This document shows positions 44,717 to 58,235 of a stretch of DNA of 64,000 bases, piece after piece. Positions within the stretch are counted from its first letter, which is position 1, and each line of letters starts with the position of its first letter. The stretch is from Zhengitettix transpicula (taxonomy: Eukaryota; Arthropoda; Insecta; Orthoptera; Tetrigidae). The translations under genes and the position numbers were made by a program. The stretch covers positions 222,276,246 to 222,340,245 of the forward strand of contig CM073590.1 in assembly GCA_037074705.1 (NCBI GenBank), in the 5' to 3' direction. The notes beneath the pieces were generated by a model. The model had not been told where the DNA came from. It saw only the letters and a program-made list of their open reading frames with translations, and ran no database searches.

Positions 44717-44821
44717 TTTTTTTTTTGGGTGTAGACAAGCTATTTATAGGGTAATCCACATAGTGGCAACTCCCCTCTTATAGCATAGGAAAGGGATTTG
44801 AAAGGGGGGATGAGGAAGGGA
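44717..44821 (-). repeat. Hairpin-rich poly(A) element, copy 12, 3' end only
   Basis: A T-run, then GGGTGTAGACAAGC and GTGGCAACTCCCCTCTTATA: the 3' end of the second subfamily. It stops after GATGAGGAAGGG. Confidence 0.82.
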
Positions 44822-47649
44822 CGCTATTATTTCGAAAACGGCACGAAGAGAATCGAAAATTAAATCGGTAGTAAACAATATGGAATATTTCTTATCACAG
44901 AAAATATCACTGAACGATTTACGTGGAATTATGTCGAATGATTTACTTTTTTTCATTCCATACTACAAGGACACTCGGCAAACACTGACAAGATAAAAAA
45001 GTTTTGGGGTGCTGTAGGAGGGTCAAAATGTTATTTGTGTGTAAATGCTGACTTCATGACTCAGTGATAACATAACTGGCTTGAAACTTTTAATTCTGAA
45101 AATATTGTTTATTAAAACAGGAATGGAAATCTCCGACATTTGTTACGAATATTTTAGCGAAAAGTTTTCAAGTCACGTATTTTTTTTTCCTGTCATCTAT
45201 AAACTCTTGCAAAGCCACATTTGATTTTGTTATACTCCTATTTAAATATGTACCGATTAAAAGCTTTTTACGTTTTACTTGACATAGTTAAATATCTGGG
45301 AGCGTACACAATTGTCGCGTCGAAGGCGTAAAACGTTTCTTGCGGATGTTTTACAATTCAAACCAGGCGCATGCCATTGTTAAAAATCGAAGTTTCTGAG
45401 CGACGCACTTAAAGTTAGATAGTTACTCGTAAAATGCACCACTTTGCGGTTCCTGTTGTATTCTGGGATCTGTATCACGAGGTTCTTGTATGTCGGTAAC
45501 GCTTCAAATTATCAAATTTTCCACTGTTAAGTGCGCATTACCAAAGTACTCGTACTCCACCAGGCAATTAGATGTAATTCATACGCATTTCACAGGGTAG
45601 ACGACACAATTTACACAATGACGTGACAGGTGCTATCGAAATGTTTATCTCCAATTATCTAATCATTAACTCGCGCGTGTAAAATATCGATCAAGAGACA
45701 AATATGACGGCTTTAATTGCGTACGTCTACGAAAGAAGTGGTAATATGAAAGTCAAATACTTATTTGCTGTTGTTTTCTTTTTTAAAAAATTAATAACTT
45801 TAAATTATTATAAGACCTAGTCTTATATTTTTCTTTGGAAAATAATTTTTCTCTTATCATAATGTAATTATTGAAAAATCCGTACGTTAAAGAAATATCC
45901 ATATACATTACTCAATATTTGTAATATTCTGTAACAAATTTAAATAATACTATTATCGGTAATCGTAATATTTAGAGGAAATTTGTAACTATTAAACGTA
46001 AAATAAATACGTATAACGTCGTCATGAATTATCGAGTAGAATAGGTATTAAAAATGTTGTACAATTGAACACCTTTAATAATATCAAATATGACCGATTA
46101 AATTAATAATTATTACCGGTTGACATCATACAGGCTATATTTGCGAGGATAATGAAAACCGAAGCTTCAATAATTGAAACGAAAACCTATTTGGAAAGTT
46201 TCATAGTGTAATGTAAACTGTTTTGAACCTGAGCGTATAACGTCACGACGCGTAAAAAATTCGGTTATGATCCCAAATTAATAATTGTGTCAAAAGTTAA
46301 GAAACTGGAAAATGATTCTTTGTTGCAACTGCACGTTGCTCTAGTAAAAACAGTAGCAAATTATAAAAAAAGGCTTGCACAAAAAGACAATAACAAATAA
46401 TATGGACTAATTTATGTAATAGCATTAGATAAATAATTTTGAAAATAAATGGTAATTCTTATGGCAAACAAGAAATATGTCGCTAATCACCAATGACCAT
46501 AGTTTATGCTACTATAAATCGTAAATAATAAAAAAAATGTACTTATCATGCAAACATTTCAAATTCCAAATGTATTTCTGTATACCTACAAAAATAAAAC
46601 TAGTTATTCACGTTCAAGGTGTTTTTAAAAAGAAGATAAAGTGAATTTTGAGAAACCAATATATTAATTGTCTATATGCCGTTACTATAGACATTGCGTT
46701 GTATCACTGTGATGTAATTTGATTAATTTCATGTATAGATCTTTAGGTAAATTTAAGCTTCGAACATGTGGAAAGGAGGTTAATACTAAAACTCATTATC
46801 ATGATAAAGCAGGTATAACATACAATAATAAAATATGCATTTATTTTATATACATGTTTACTGTTAAATAAATTATATTTCAAGCTAATAACTTACATTT
46901 ATATATAAAAATTATCTGCATTAAAATTTTAAGATGAAATATAACGATAATTCACAATTTTTTTTTTAATTTTAGCTACTTACACTTATTAATCGTACCA
47001 CGAACTTCTTTGGAGCACGGGAGTGGCTAAGAAGAAAATTAATAAATTCGTATTTCAATTTAATTCGAAAGTTTCTTATTTTTTTAATACGTGAATGACG
47101 GTACCGGAGCTAAATCGAGGTCAGTTCCTCTTTCATCCTTGAAAGAAAATACGTATGCTCACTTAACTTTATGTCTTCGCCACCACCGTCTAAAATTGTC
47201 CCTCGATAATTAGGGTTCTTTATATAATAATTGTTTTCATAGTTCTTTTAATCCACGCGTCAACTGTTATACATTTCATCTAGACGTAGGTTTTTGACCA
47301 AAAATTAACTTGTATTTTCTGATTAACAATTATTAATGTAACAAATGAAACATAAATAATTAATATTTCAGATTGAATCAGATTTCCGGAAAAGTGACGT
47401 ATTTATCTGGCATATATTTAATAAGATTCTTTCTTTTGCAGCCCTATACTGTATTACAACTTCGTAAGTAGTGAATTGTGAACTTCGTCTAGCAAAATTG
47501 ACACTTTCCTTGAATTTTTCATTTGAATCCTGGGTTTCTTAACAAATAATAATAAAACTGTTAAGGAAGGCGAGAAAAGTATTTGGAACTATTTTATTAT
47601 TCTCTTATATCTTAATAATTTAATATTCGCATTGTTATTGTTATATATA
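44822..47649. other. No gene seen
   Basis: AT-rich DNA with normal CpG. 46740-46775 resembles 12870-12900. Confidence 0.6.
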
Positions 47650-47881
47650 CGGTAAAACACCTGTTATTTACATTTTTAGGATAAAATTTGTTGCGTTTGA
47701 ATTACTTATTCAAAAACTCATAAATTTTCGTTTGCTTGTTGCGTCCCTCCCAACGTTTTCGAGTAGCGATTTCCTGCCATCGAATTATTTCCGTGCAGTA
47801 CAGCATAATTTTCTGAGAATTGCGATTTTCGGATAACCCAGACTTCGGTTGACCCTAGTTCGGTTAACCGGTGTCTTACTG
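47650..47881. mobile_element. Pogo/Tigger-like MITE (232 bp)
   Basis: Left end CGGTAAAACACCTGTTA; the right end on the minus strand is CAGTAAGACACCGGTTAACC. TA lies on both sides (47648-47649 and 47882-47883). Inner words GGATAACCCAGACTTCGGTT and GTTCGGTTAACCGG are typical of Tigger-type termini. No transposase inside. Confidence 0.7.
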
Positions 47882-48042
47882 TATTTATTTATTTGAAAAT
47901 TAAATATCTGTCGAAATACTTTACTAAAAAAATCATGAGTCCGCGATTCATAGACTATGTTTAGTTCTTTAAATTACTCACTCGTCTTTGTTTGTCATTC
48001 AATAATATGATTAGGAAATTTATAATTCCTATAAATATCCAG

Positions 48043-48393
48043 TTAGGACCCGAAATTGATTGAGATCATCTTAATTCTGGAAAAAAATTCAGATAGGTCT
48101 AATCTAAGATGCAAAATGATAGTATCGTTTCTAAGAATACGTATTAATTCTATTGTATCCAGAGAAATCAGGGAAATTAAATTATCAGGCTGATTAGGAC
48201 ACGATAACAGACGAGGACGTTTGTATCTGTAACGCTGGTGAATCATCGTTAACAAAATTTCTGGCGACGCATATTGTCGACGTAGTTTTAAAGATAGATA
48301 TATTTTGAATATAAACGTAAGTAGTATTGTTATTATTACTGGAGTACAAATACAGTAGAAGCAATGAGCAACAAGTACTCCTGTTGTTAACAA
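48043..48393 (-). CDS. Unrecognised ORF with a membrane-type N-terminus
   Basis: Open over 116 codons. The first codon given is TTG, so a true ATG start is not evident. One hydrophobic segment (HCFYCICTPVIITILLTFIF) is followed by basic residues (KLRRQYASPE, RYRYKRPRL). No known family is recognised. Long for this AT-rich DNA, yet it may be an exon-like or transposon remnant. Confidence 0.2.
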   Translation of the reverse strand: MLTTGVLVAHCFYCICTPVIITILLTFIFKIYLSLKLRRQYASPEILLTMIHQRYRYKRPRLLSCPNQPDNLISLISLDTIELIRILRNDTIILHLRLDLSEFFSRIKMISINFGS

Positions 48394-48552
48394 AACTAAT
48401 TAAAGACCTCCATTAAAAAGCATGATTATTGCAATAAAAGCTATTTTTATGTATAATAAAATATTTTACAATCGAAATTAAAATAAATCTGACTAATCAA
48501 CGTAATTTTATCAGCCGCAAAATGTAAATATAATAATATAAAGGGTAACAAA

Positions 48553-48558
<6 letters not shown>

Positions 48559-48606
<48 letters not shown>
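48559..48606. repeat. (AT)24 microsatellite
   Basis: 48 bases of alternating A and T. Confidence 0.97.
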
Positions 48607-48609
<3 letters not shown>

Positions 48610-51600
48610 GATTACTGAATCGTAACAATTTGGCACGATTGAAATAACTAACTGTAAATACAAGATAAAAGTAAAATGGTAAATTTTGTGACCTCGAGTT
48701 AATATTACGTGGGACTATTTAAATATACTGGAGAGATGATTCGTGCGACGGCAACGGGGTGATGGAGGTGTCTGCGGTCGTCGGCATGAAGATTTCCTGC
48801 TTCATATATTTAACGAATAAAATTCTGGCCTCTTTCTGATATATATGTTGTAACTACTTCTTTGTACAGTCAGATGGTTCCCTCTTATATTTAACAACAA
48901 ACTTTGCTGTTACAAAAACCCGTTGTAGTGTGCTACTTTCAGTAAGCCTAAGTCGAAATAGAGTTAAGTGTGGTACAGTCTGTAAAGCATACAAGGTGGA
49001 ACTTTAACCTGGAAAGAAATATATATAATGTGTTGACCATTGTATGTTTCTACGAATAAAATTATGTAAGTAAAAAAAAGAAAACCTATGTGTGGATAAA
49101 ACTTAATTATTATAATAGTATTTTATAAATTTTAAATTATATCGTTGATCGTTTGTGATATTATGGACTTCAATTATTTCTTAAGTCCAAAAAGTTTCAC
49201 TTATTGAGTTAAGTTCTTTAAACTGGAATTGGACGTTAGGGAGAAAAAATTATTTCTTTTCAATTCAATTTTAGTGCATTTTAGAACACATATAAAAATA
49301 AATATATTTATATTATTAGACATATTTATTTATTTTTATTGCATATAGGATAAGGAAAAGATGACTAGAAATTCTCACAAACTTATAACAAAATTTCTAT
49401 AATTTTAATTAATCATAGTAGCAGACTTCTGTTTAGTTAAGGTCACATGATAACTTTAGCAACCAAGTTTACACTCATGTAATTAGCCTTATGTACTCAA
49501 ATATAAATAAATTGGTAGTAAAATATTTTGTTTCCCAATATTTTTATTTTTAAAGTTGTTTAAAAATTAATCAAATTGTCTGATTTCATTAGGGAAACAC
49601 AGTCACATAACACGATGTAGTTCCGTTATTAATGCGAGATGAAAAACATTCATTATTTTCTTCACATATTAAATGTTCTCATTTAAATTAGATTTATTTT
49701 ACTTACATCTTAATTTTCTTACTAATGAATAAGAATTTCTCTAGCTTCTTCATTTAATTTTTTAATTTATCTTTTCATTTCATTTTCCAATACTTTATAC
49801 TTATATAATGCTTTTTCATTAAATATTCTCAATTATCTATTTAAATTTAAGTTTCATATATACTTTAATATATTACCTTGTTGTATTTAACGTTCCCATT
49901 TAAATCTGTATCGTAAATTTGTGATTCATAATGTAATTGTTTTCTTCATTATAAAAATAACGATGTTAATGACTTGTCCTATTTCATCAGTAGAGAAACA
50001 ATGGCATAAATTGAAAAGTAAATTTTGTTTTTACATGATGCAGAATTATTTTTATACTCGCTGTTTTACTGTAGGCTACGTATTTAATTTATTTATAATT
50101 TGATTAGCTTTTGAGTAAATAAGATATTTTATCAACGATGATAAGTTATACTAATAAGCAGTTATGTTACATTATCTGGTTGAGTTTGGTGGTATTTACT
50201 TATATAAGCAGGCTGTTTTATCGATTTTTTATAGTCTCTTCTAAACATAAGAATGATTGTAGACTATCACGGCTTTTAAGAGTTTTTATACTGGGTTGGC
50301 CAGTCTCCATCACTTTATCACTACTCGTTTGACAAACTTCTTGATTTATGAATTCAAGGTTCGTATTGCGTCCACATGGTCTTTGCGCATTCACGTAGAA
50401 CGATATTTGGCGTTCGGTTTTCTTGAGATGCAGTTGTCGACAGAAAAAACAAACCATGATTTTGTATCCAACGCGAATCATCTCTCCTAACAAGATGAGT
50501 CACCAACTCCCTTCTCTCCGCGTAACTGACACTCATTCATCGTCGTCACCAATAAAGAAAGGTTATGCCTTGATCACGGAGCGAAGATTACGTTGTACTT
50601 CTTCCTCGCACAGATATTGTTTCACTTTCAACGTATTGCTTACTAAAAATATTAGAGTGATAAGAAAAAAAAAGACAGCTAGAATACTGCACCTTAAATA
50701 AAGGAAATAAAAACGCCGTCGATTCTATTATTTAGAAATTAATATCCATCGATAAATCAATTCGATCTTAATTTAAGTGTTTTGTTTGGCTATTGGACGC
50801 TAAGGATCCAGTGAGTTGAATGAGAATACATTGGTGGTGTCCCCGAACACTGCTATTTATTTTAAACAATTTAAATTTTAACGCATTCAAATATTGACAT
50901 CGATTGTGATTGTCACTTAATAATTAAAATAAATTGTTTTCGCAGATGTTTAATAAATCATTTCCTATCGGCTTTAGAGACAATAGATTCCCTTCGCACT
51001 TGTACATTAAAAATAGCACTCCAAACATTTCCCTTACAGAATGCCAATTCATTTTAGAACACACGTGGATTTTAAAGTCTCCTTCAAAATGAAAATAGGC
51101 TGTCTCCAACCTGCCTCAAATCGCGCAGCCATCGCTACAATTCACTTCGTAAGTAGTATATTGCTATTTTTCTATAGGTCACTTTATTTTGGTTGTTAAA
51201 TTGAGATTTTTTTGGTATTTATAATTCATATATCTAAAATAAGAGCGGGGGAGGGGGGGGGGGCATGTAATTGAAGGCCTCCTCACCAAAGATGTATTGC
51301 TTGTTGCATTCAGTAATGGACGCTCTATTTTTATTACGGCGCGTGTAAATAAGTGTGTACGAAACCTAGCACGAGTTCCCTAATTTTTGTTTACTCTTGT
51401 GGTATGGGATTGCAGTTGGAGTAGGGTATTATTTCTGATACAATAAATAAATGCCAAAAAAATCGTCAGAGAACATTGTGCTTAAAATCTCATAAAAATT
51501 GAAAAATTGTTGTGAATAAGAAATAGACGTGAAATACAATTGACCGACTACTCTAGCAATTAATTTAGCAAATTTCTTCCTGAATAGTGAGGATTTTTAG

Positions 51601-53563
51601 AAATAGACTTGTAAAAGTTCGTACTCTGAACTAAAATCTTGGTAGCATACTTAAAATTGTGCGATTATTATTATAGAAAATTATTGTTATAATTTTATTT
51701 GTCGATTTGTGGTGTTTATATAAGCACTTCTTTTGTCTGTATTTTGCTATTTTTCTTATTAATATGGATATTCTATCTTATGTTGCCTTCAAGAAGAATT
51801 TCTAAATGTAGTTTCCCTACGAGTAAAGTATAAATATCCCTATCAGCCTTACTGCACTAATTTACTGTGTTATATCTCGTTAAAACTTAGACATTATTTT
51901 ACTTGTGGTAAATGGTTCAAGTTCTCCGTGCTTAAGCGACTAGTACTGGTCATCTTTCGTACTCTCTAATACATTTAATTCTGTATCCATAGTTTAATAT
52001 CTCTTAATTTCACTAAGAATATTTTACCCTCGCGTTTATTTTAAACTTTTTCACGCTTCGTGGTCTCCAAGTGGCGGACACTTATCAAAATTAGAAGTGA
52101 AGTTTCGCTGTTCTGTTATATCTTCTCCAGAGTTCAGCTCTCAGATTAATTAGGTTGTCTAATGAAAGTGCAATGTAAGATTAATACCATGTATGTATCG
52201 TCCATAACTAGACAAATTAGATAAAATGATTTTGACCTATTAAGGAATTATAGTGATTAAAAATATATTTTGGAGCTTGGAAGCTCACACCGAATAATCC
52301 AGCTGAAGATGCTGAAGTGTTACCAACTGATATACCAAGTAATATGAAACTATATCGCTTTATAATCGATCAGGGAAGTCTTAAAACCGTAATTACTCAT
52401 TTAGTATTTTTTCTTAGAAAATTACATTCTTCGTTGAAATCAGTGGCGTTTTGATATCTGCATCAAATATTATTTATGGATACGTAAATAAAGAAGGATT
52501 TATTCTAGATGATAACGTTTTAGTTCAATATTTATAGTGTGTTCTTTGTGTCTATAAGCTCTTGTTAAATCCGTACCTTGTCGTTTCATGGAGTACGGAA
52601 AGACATCATGATATGTATCACGTCCACAAGAGCCTTTTATGGCCACGTGAGATTTGTTTGTTTACGTCAGCTTGTCTAATCAGTGATTTGCGTGAAGTAT
52701 TGTGCGTATTCAGAAACCACATCTCTTCCTTCCACCTTTTCTTTTTATCAGGAACTCACTATCAGAGGCAATGGTGTTACCTTCAGAAGTCTACGTGACT
52801 TAATCTACGTACAACTACTTTTATTGTATTTTACAGTGAAGCAAATGATATAGTTTAGTTTAAAGAAACTATTAGTCGTGAATAGTGTATTGAATAAACT
52901 CATATGACTAAACAGACAGCCGTATCATATTTAGAAATGAATCCTTACATAGTGCTAAGAATTTTCATGATAAACTTTAATCTCGACGGTCAACACAAGT
53001 TTATGGCAGTCTGATCTCGAAAATAGCAGTCACGCCAAGTAGTCACAAATATAACTCTTGATGGAATATATATCTGTACAGTGTCTAGGGTTGTAGAACT
53101 GAAGATGGCGGAAAATTTTAGATCAGTGGGACTAAATACGATTCTAGAAGACTTATCTTGGCTCTGCAGATCAGATATTACTATTACCAAAGACGTGAGT
53201 GAACGACTGTTGGGGAAAAGAATCTAACAAAGAAAGAATATCACTGATTGACGATTAAACATGGCAGCTACCTTCAGATATATTTTCTTTGAAAGTTATC
53301 TCATACGTTTGATAACATTTCAGTGCAGATATTACTGTAGTTTAATGGACAAATAAGGAAATATAAAGCTGTATATTTTTCCTTCGCATGAAAATGTTAA
53401 GAATTTTATCAAGGTTTAAGTTTAAGCTAGTCTAAAAATTTTTATTTCAATTTATTCTGAAAAGAGTAATAAATTAAAAAAACTTTTACTAGTCCTCAAA
53501 TAATATAAAACAGTAGTTTTAGACTTTATCCTAAACCATATTAAAATTTTATTTATATAAAGA
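48607..53563. other. No gene recognised
   Basis: AT-rich. Frames at 50218-50701 on both strands are GC-richer but show no domain. One tail repeat at about 51715-51765. G-run near 51247-51263. Confidence 0.55.
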
Positions 53564-53880
53564 CTAGCTGGGTGTCCGGCGTTGTCCGGGTTATTATAAT
53601 GAAACTCAGCGACATTCATAACGCCGAATCTCGGATTGTTTTTGCGTTATTTTTATGTAACGCACTTCCATCCCCACCCCTAAGGGTGCTCCCCTTCTAT
53701 GATGAAAGTGGTTGAAATAATAGACCAAGAACATCGTTAGAAATTTCTATCTCTTTGACCCCGCATAATATTTATCCGACGAAAATATCGACCGTTTGAG
53801 CATGTTTTAACCGGGGTGTCGGCGGGGACGGAAGACATGCCCCCCCCCCCCCACAGTATTTATTTCCTGGTCACAAGGAA
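53564..53880 (-). mobile_element. Helitron-like 3' end segment
   Basis: The minus-strand end is AACCCGGACAACGCCGGACA, then CCCAG and CTAG|T. Inward are the module words found in other copies: ATAACGCAAAAACAATCCGA, GGCGTTATGAATGTCGCTGAG. A 13-base C-run lies at 53840-53852. Confidence 0.6.
53840..53852. repeat. C13 homopolymer in a Helitron-like copy
   Basis: Thirteen C at the spot where sister copies have G/C-rich GGGGTGG words on the other strand. Confidence 0.9.
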
Positions 53881-54520
53881 CACGTGCGGAACATACACAC
53901 ACAAAATCAACCAAACACTCTATTTTAATTATTGTAAGTATACATAATACTTACATCATATCATGCCAGACTTTCCTTGGCATGATATAATGCCAAAATA
54001 CTTTGTAATTATGTTATAAATAAGAGATGAACATGGCTTAGTATAAAGCCGAAAGCTTCTGTTTTATATTATTAGACTACTAATAAAGGCTTTTGATTTT
54101 ATCATTAACTTATATAAGTTTTGTCCTGCATTTCTGAAAAAGAGTCTTATGAACAAGGTGGCATGGAGATAAATTAGGTAATCATTTAACAGAAGGGTTG
54201 TATTGGAAAGTATACTTGAGAAAGTCTGTGTACAGGACTTGAAGCCAGCCGTTCTGCTGAATAACTACGGAAAGGAACTTAATATATATCGATTGCATGA
54301 CCATATTTAAGTGAGACAGATAATTCAAGGGTCTTTGAGAACAGTGGACAACAAACTGTCATAAGGTATATGCGTAAGAAAAAATGGATTAAAATGCTGC
54401 ATCTGTTACAGATCAGAGTCGAGGCATAAAGGATAAGAATTGCGATCGTGTAAAGAATGCAGTCTGTATATGCAGACCCGTGGCATAGTTGTGGTGCAGC
54501 CAGCAGCTTCCACGGTGTAG

Positions 54521-54600
54521 ACTGGCGTAGCCCCAAGGTCTTTGACCTCCAAACATACATCCCAAGAACCGGACGAGGCGTCTTGGTGGTATCTAGAAAA
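54521..54600 (-). repeat. Possible old fragment of the hairpin-rich element
   Basis: CCCCAAGGTCTTTGACCTCC, ACATACATCCCAAGAACC and GAGGCGTCTTGG resemble the same blocks in order. Weak match. Confidence 0.35.
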
Positions 54601-54929
54601 CAGTCCGCCTTTTTCATGGGCACGAAGACTTGTTTTTGTCAACAAGTTTATTGTATCACTAAGCGATGAAAATGAGAGAAAGCGTTTGCAAGTGACTGTA
54701 ACAGCTTTATGCCACATTAAGTCTGTGCTTAGACACGCCTCTTTGGATAACTTTGGTTTTATAAAACCGTTTTTAATACTGTATTTGCCTCTGCACATAA
54801 AAACTAATCTTGGTAAAGTGTGATGTCTATAAGAACATGTTGTTATCCGCATTGAGTCGTAGACACCATTGTCCTGATTTCCATTTATGTAACATTACTC
54901 GAAAGAGAAAATAGTAGACGTCAAAAATA

Positions 54930-56113
54930 CATAAAAAATATATAAATTAAGATAATTTATGGTATTATATATGCGTGTTTGTGTGCCTGTTTATGCAGGA
55001 GAAAAAATATCGTATTACTTCGTTTTAAGGCGGTGTCATCCAGAAAAGTAATTTTGACGACGATTCATTATTGGGTAAAAAGAACAAAACAGACAGTAGT
55101 ATAATTATCAAATCATAAATTTGAATGTCTACTCAGCTATCAATATATTCTAGCAAACTATCAGTATATTAAATGAATTTAGCTATTCCTTTCGGAAAAC
55201 TCGTTATTTAAATAAAATTCCACTATCAGAAACATTCTAATAATAGGTTATGTTATTTAAATTCTATATATATTTAGTTTAATTATGACATTCATCTTGC
55301 CATTTAATCCCCAGACTAGAGGAAGGAATGGAAGTGTAAATTTTGGAACATTAATATACGGTCGATATTTTTGCGGTGAATAAATATTTTTCTGGGTTTG
55401 TAGTATTTCCTCCAGGTTTTTTTTGTGTATAATTTTAACCCCATTCGGCATGGGAGGAGAGAACGCTTAGGGGTGGCGGTGGAGGAGCGTTACAAGAAAA
55501 TAGCGGAAAAACGACAGATATTCTAGTCAAATCGCGGTTATGGATGTCTCTGAGTTTATTTATAACAGTCTAGACAACGCGCGTGCGTGGTTGAGGTGAA
55601 AGGGTCTGTGTGGTATAATTTTTCAAACATGTTAACCGGCCGATTTTTGCGTCGAATAAATATATTTCTGGAACAATGAGATTCATGAAATTTCTTTACA
55701 TGTTCTCTGTGCATAATTACAACCCCCTATTGGCTTTGGAGGACAGCATCCTTAAGGGTGGGGATGGAGTTGTATTACATAAAAATAACGCAAAAGCAAC
55801 CGAGTTTTGTCTCGAATCCAGGGTTATGGACGTCGCTAATATTACTAATGACATTAATCTTTTTGTTTAACCCGCAGTAGAAAGGGTGGACGGGGGGTGG
55901 AAATTTTTAATCATGTTAAAACGGCCGATATATTTGTCGAAAAAGCTTTTTTCTGGGTCATGACTTCAAATACTTTCAGCATGGTAGGTGAACACATTTA
56001 GGGATAAGGTTTGAGGTTGGTTATGTACAAGTAACGCAAAAAAACTGAAATTGGAGTCTAATCGGGGGGTTATGGATACATGATAACCCGTGCAACGCCG
56101 TGCACTCAGTTAG
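54930..56113 (+). mobile_element. Helitron-like element with three diverged ~280-bp modules
   Basis: Module starts (GAATAAATATTTTTCTGG and variants) fall near 55372, 55649 and 55936. Each holds ATAATT-TAACCCC, GGGTGG-GATGGAG, AATAACGC-AAA, and GGGTTATGGA-GTCGCT words. The 3' end is AACCCGTGCAACGCCGTGCA, CTCAGTTAG|T at 56113, a diverged copy of the CTAG-T terminus. Confidence 0.6.
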
Positions 56114-57699
56114 TAATAAATAAACAAAATGAAAATTATGGTGAAATTATTATTTCTGTAGTACTATCGACCTCCATCACTAAATTTGCTTAAACCTTGC
56201 TGAACTTTTCCTTTTCTGACCAACTCATCTTGTCAGAGCTCTACTATTGACATTTATAATTTATTATCGGACTTATCAAAGAAGACGCTGGGCTGCAGCG
56301 TACTTTTCTGATAACAACCCTGTGTCCAGCGATACTTGGCCGACGAAGACCAGTTTTCCTCATGGTAGTCTGTGGCTGGTGGCGTTGCTTTCAATCCGAC
56401 CTTATCTCCAGGGATGTGACCAGTGGTTGTCTTTACCGGCTCGAGTAGCTGAGAGATTGCGTTGCACGTGATTTGAGTCGGCTGCGGAATATTCAAATGT
56501 GTGAGGCAATCTTTGCAGATGTTAGACGAGTGCAGAAGCCTTCGCTGACTCAGACGGCGATGACAGTGCACTTCAGTGTACACGCTCTCAAGGACGCGCC
56601 GCGGCGTCACGCGTTACGGTCGAGACGCTTTCAGGAGATTAGATAAACAACCCGGTGACGTCGAGACACAATCTACGCTACACATCGCACGTTAAAAACC
56701 AACAAACACTAAGTGAAATTATCGCAGATAATTTTTTACGCTCTAGTCTAAAAGTTTATTTTGAGCGTCGACTTTGGATTCACATCCAATGTGTCTTTTT
56801 GTAGCACTATGATAAAGGTAGATAATTCTGAGTGCAACTGTTGACTCACTCATGGCGTTTGGCTGTGATTAACTTTCGAACTGTATATCGAGCAATTTTT
56901 GTTTTAGTAATTATGCATAATTTGTTACTGCAATTCTAACATCACCTTCATCACGATAGATTTTTCTGTGTGCATTTCATTAATTAAAACAAATTAAAAT
57001 TGAGCAGATATATTCAGATCTAGTCGGTTTAACGTCAGGAGTTCAAGTTTAGGAAATTGACCCGTAATTCCTGTTTTGAATATTTATAAATAATTTTGCA
57101 GGTATCCTAAGACTGTATCAATTGCAAAAATGTAAAGAAAATATGAGATTGATTTGGTACTAATTAGGCTAATAAATAACCAAATAACAGACAAAAATTA
57201 TGTGATAAAATAAATACCACACAACGTTTCTGAAATAATTACTTATAATTCGTCGAATTTGGCCAACAGTCAGGAAAAGTTATTATTACACATTAATAAT
57301 TACGCATATTGATACATTGTTACGTTTCTTCCATTTTTAATTTGGGAGCTCTTCAAACATATTAATTACTGAATTTGAAGAAGTTTGTCTAAATATTTCT
57401 ACTTTCGTTGGTTCATTCAAATTTATTACATATTTAATTACTCCTTTTTAATATGTCTGAAGGGGTCCCAAATTAAAAATGGGAAGGAACGTTACAGTGT
57501 ATTAATATATGTAACTTTTTAATGTGTAATAATACATTTTTCTGTATTTTGGCCAAAATTACATTTAATGTTAGTCAGATTTAGTTTCAAGTTTTAATTA
57601 CAGAATCCTTGTTTCTTTTTTCGGGTTATTCAAAAACGCACGAGTCCCAAGAACGGGACACACGGCGACGTACTGGAAAGCAAAGATAAAACGAACTTA
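56114..57699. other. CpG-rich patch 56280-56690, otherwise empty
   Basis: 56500-56690 contains GGACGCGCCGCGGCGTCACG and CGGTGACGTCGAGACACAAT. It could be a promoter or first exon of a neighbouring gene, or a repeat. The minus 118-codon frame (56610-56254) has no recognised domain. A tail repeat lies at 57165-57240. Confidence 0.4.
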
Positions 57700-58170
57700 A
57701 ACACAAATAAAATAGAAATAGATTCATTTGAATTACTAAAAGATCTTGACAAAGCCAATTAGTCGAACAAGAAATAATAAAGTGTTCATTAATCGCAATA
57801 AAAGCAAAATTTCGTTCAAAAAAATTCATTTTTATACATAAAATGGAATACAGGTTTGGTGGAAAAGTATTTACTACGGCGTCAAGCTGCAAATATTTAG
57901 GAATTAATTTTAACAACTGACTTTTGTGGAAGGAGCAGTTGAGTTTTATTATCAGATCATAAGGATTTTCAAGGCAAACAACATAACTTTCCTAATCTTT
58001 CGTGAGAGTAATAATGGAATATGGGGAAGATTGCTGGTGTTCCTAGAGAAAGGACCAATGGTTTCATAAAGCAAGGTGCATAATAGGACTGTTCATTTCT
58101 ACTCGAAGGGACTGGTCATGGAAATAAAAGGTGGAAATAAAAATGAAAATTTACGTCCGTTTAGAATAAT
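57700..58170 (+). pseudogene. Fossil LINE reverse transcriptase C-terminal part
   Basis: Near 57860 the frame reads GGKVFTTASSCKYLGINFNN; further on come RVIMEYGEDCWCS and RRDWSWK. These correspond to the SSCKYLGI, sLvRPvlEYGaaCWdP and sDWe patches downstream of the RT domain of jockey-like LINEs common in insects. Several stops (for example after NFNN) make it dead. Confidence 0.7.
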
Positions 58171-58189
58171 AGCCAAATACATGCAAAAT

Positions 58190-58235
58190 AAGTGACAATA
58201 TAAATATCACTCAAGGTTTCGGGAAATCTTGTTCC
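58190..58235 (-). ncRNA. Hammerhead-like tail repeat
   Basis: On the minus strand: CATAAGA, AGGAACAAGATTTCCC, GAAACCTTGAGTGATATTT. The stem GGAA/TTCC precedes GAAAC. Same family as 43622 but in opposite orientation. Confidence 0.4.

Noticed and set aside
54279..54852. Overlapping frames of 114 and 148 codons
   Set aside because: No domains; part of the region resembles the hairpin-rich element, and both strands are open.
56254..56610. 118-codon minus ORF as a gene
   Set aside because: No recognised domain, and it is open mainly because the patch is GC-rich.
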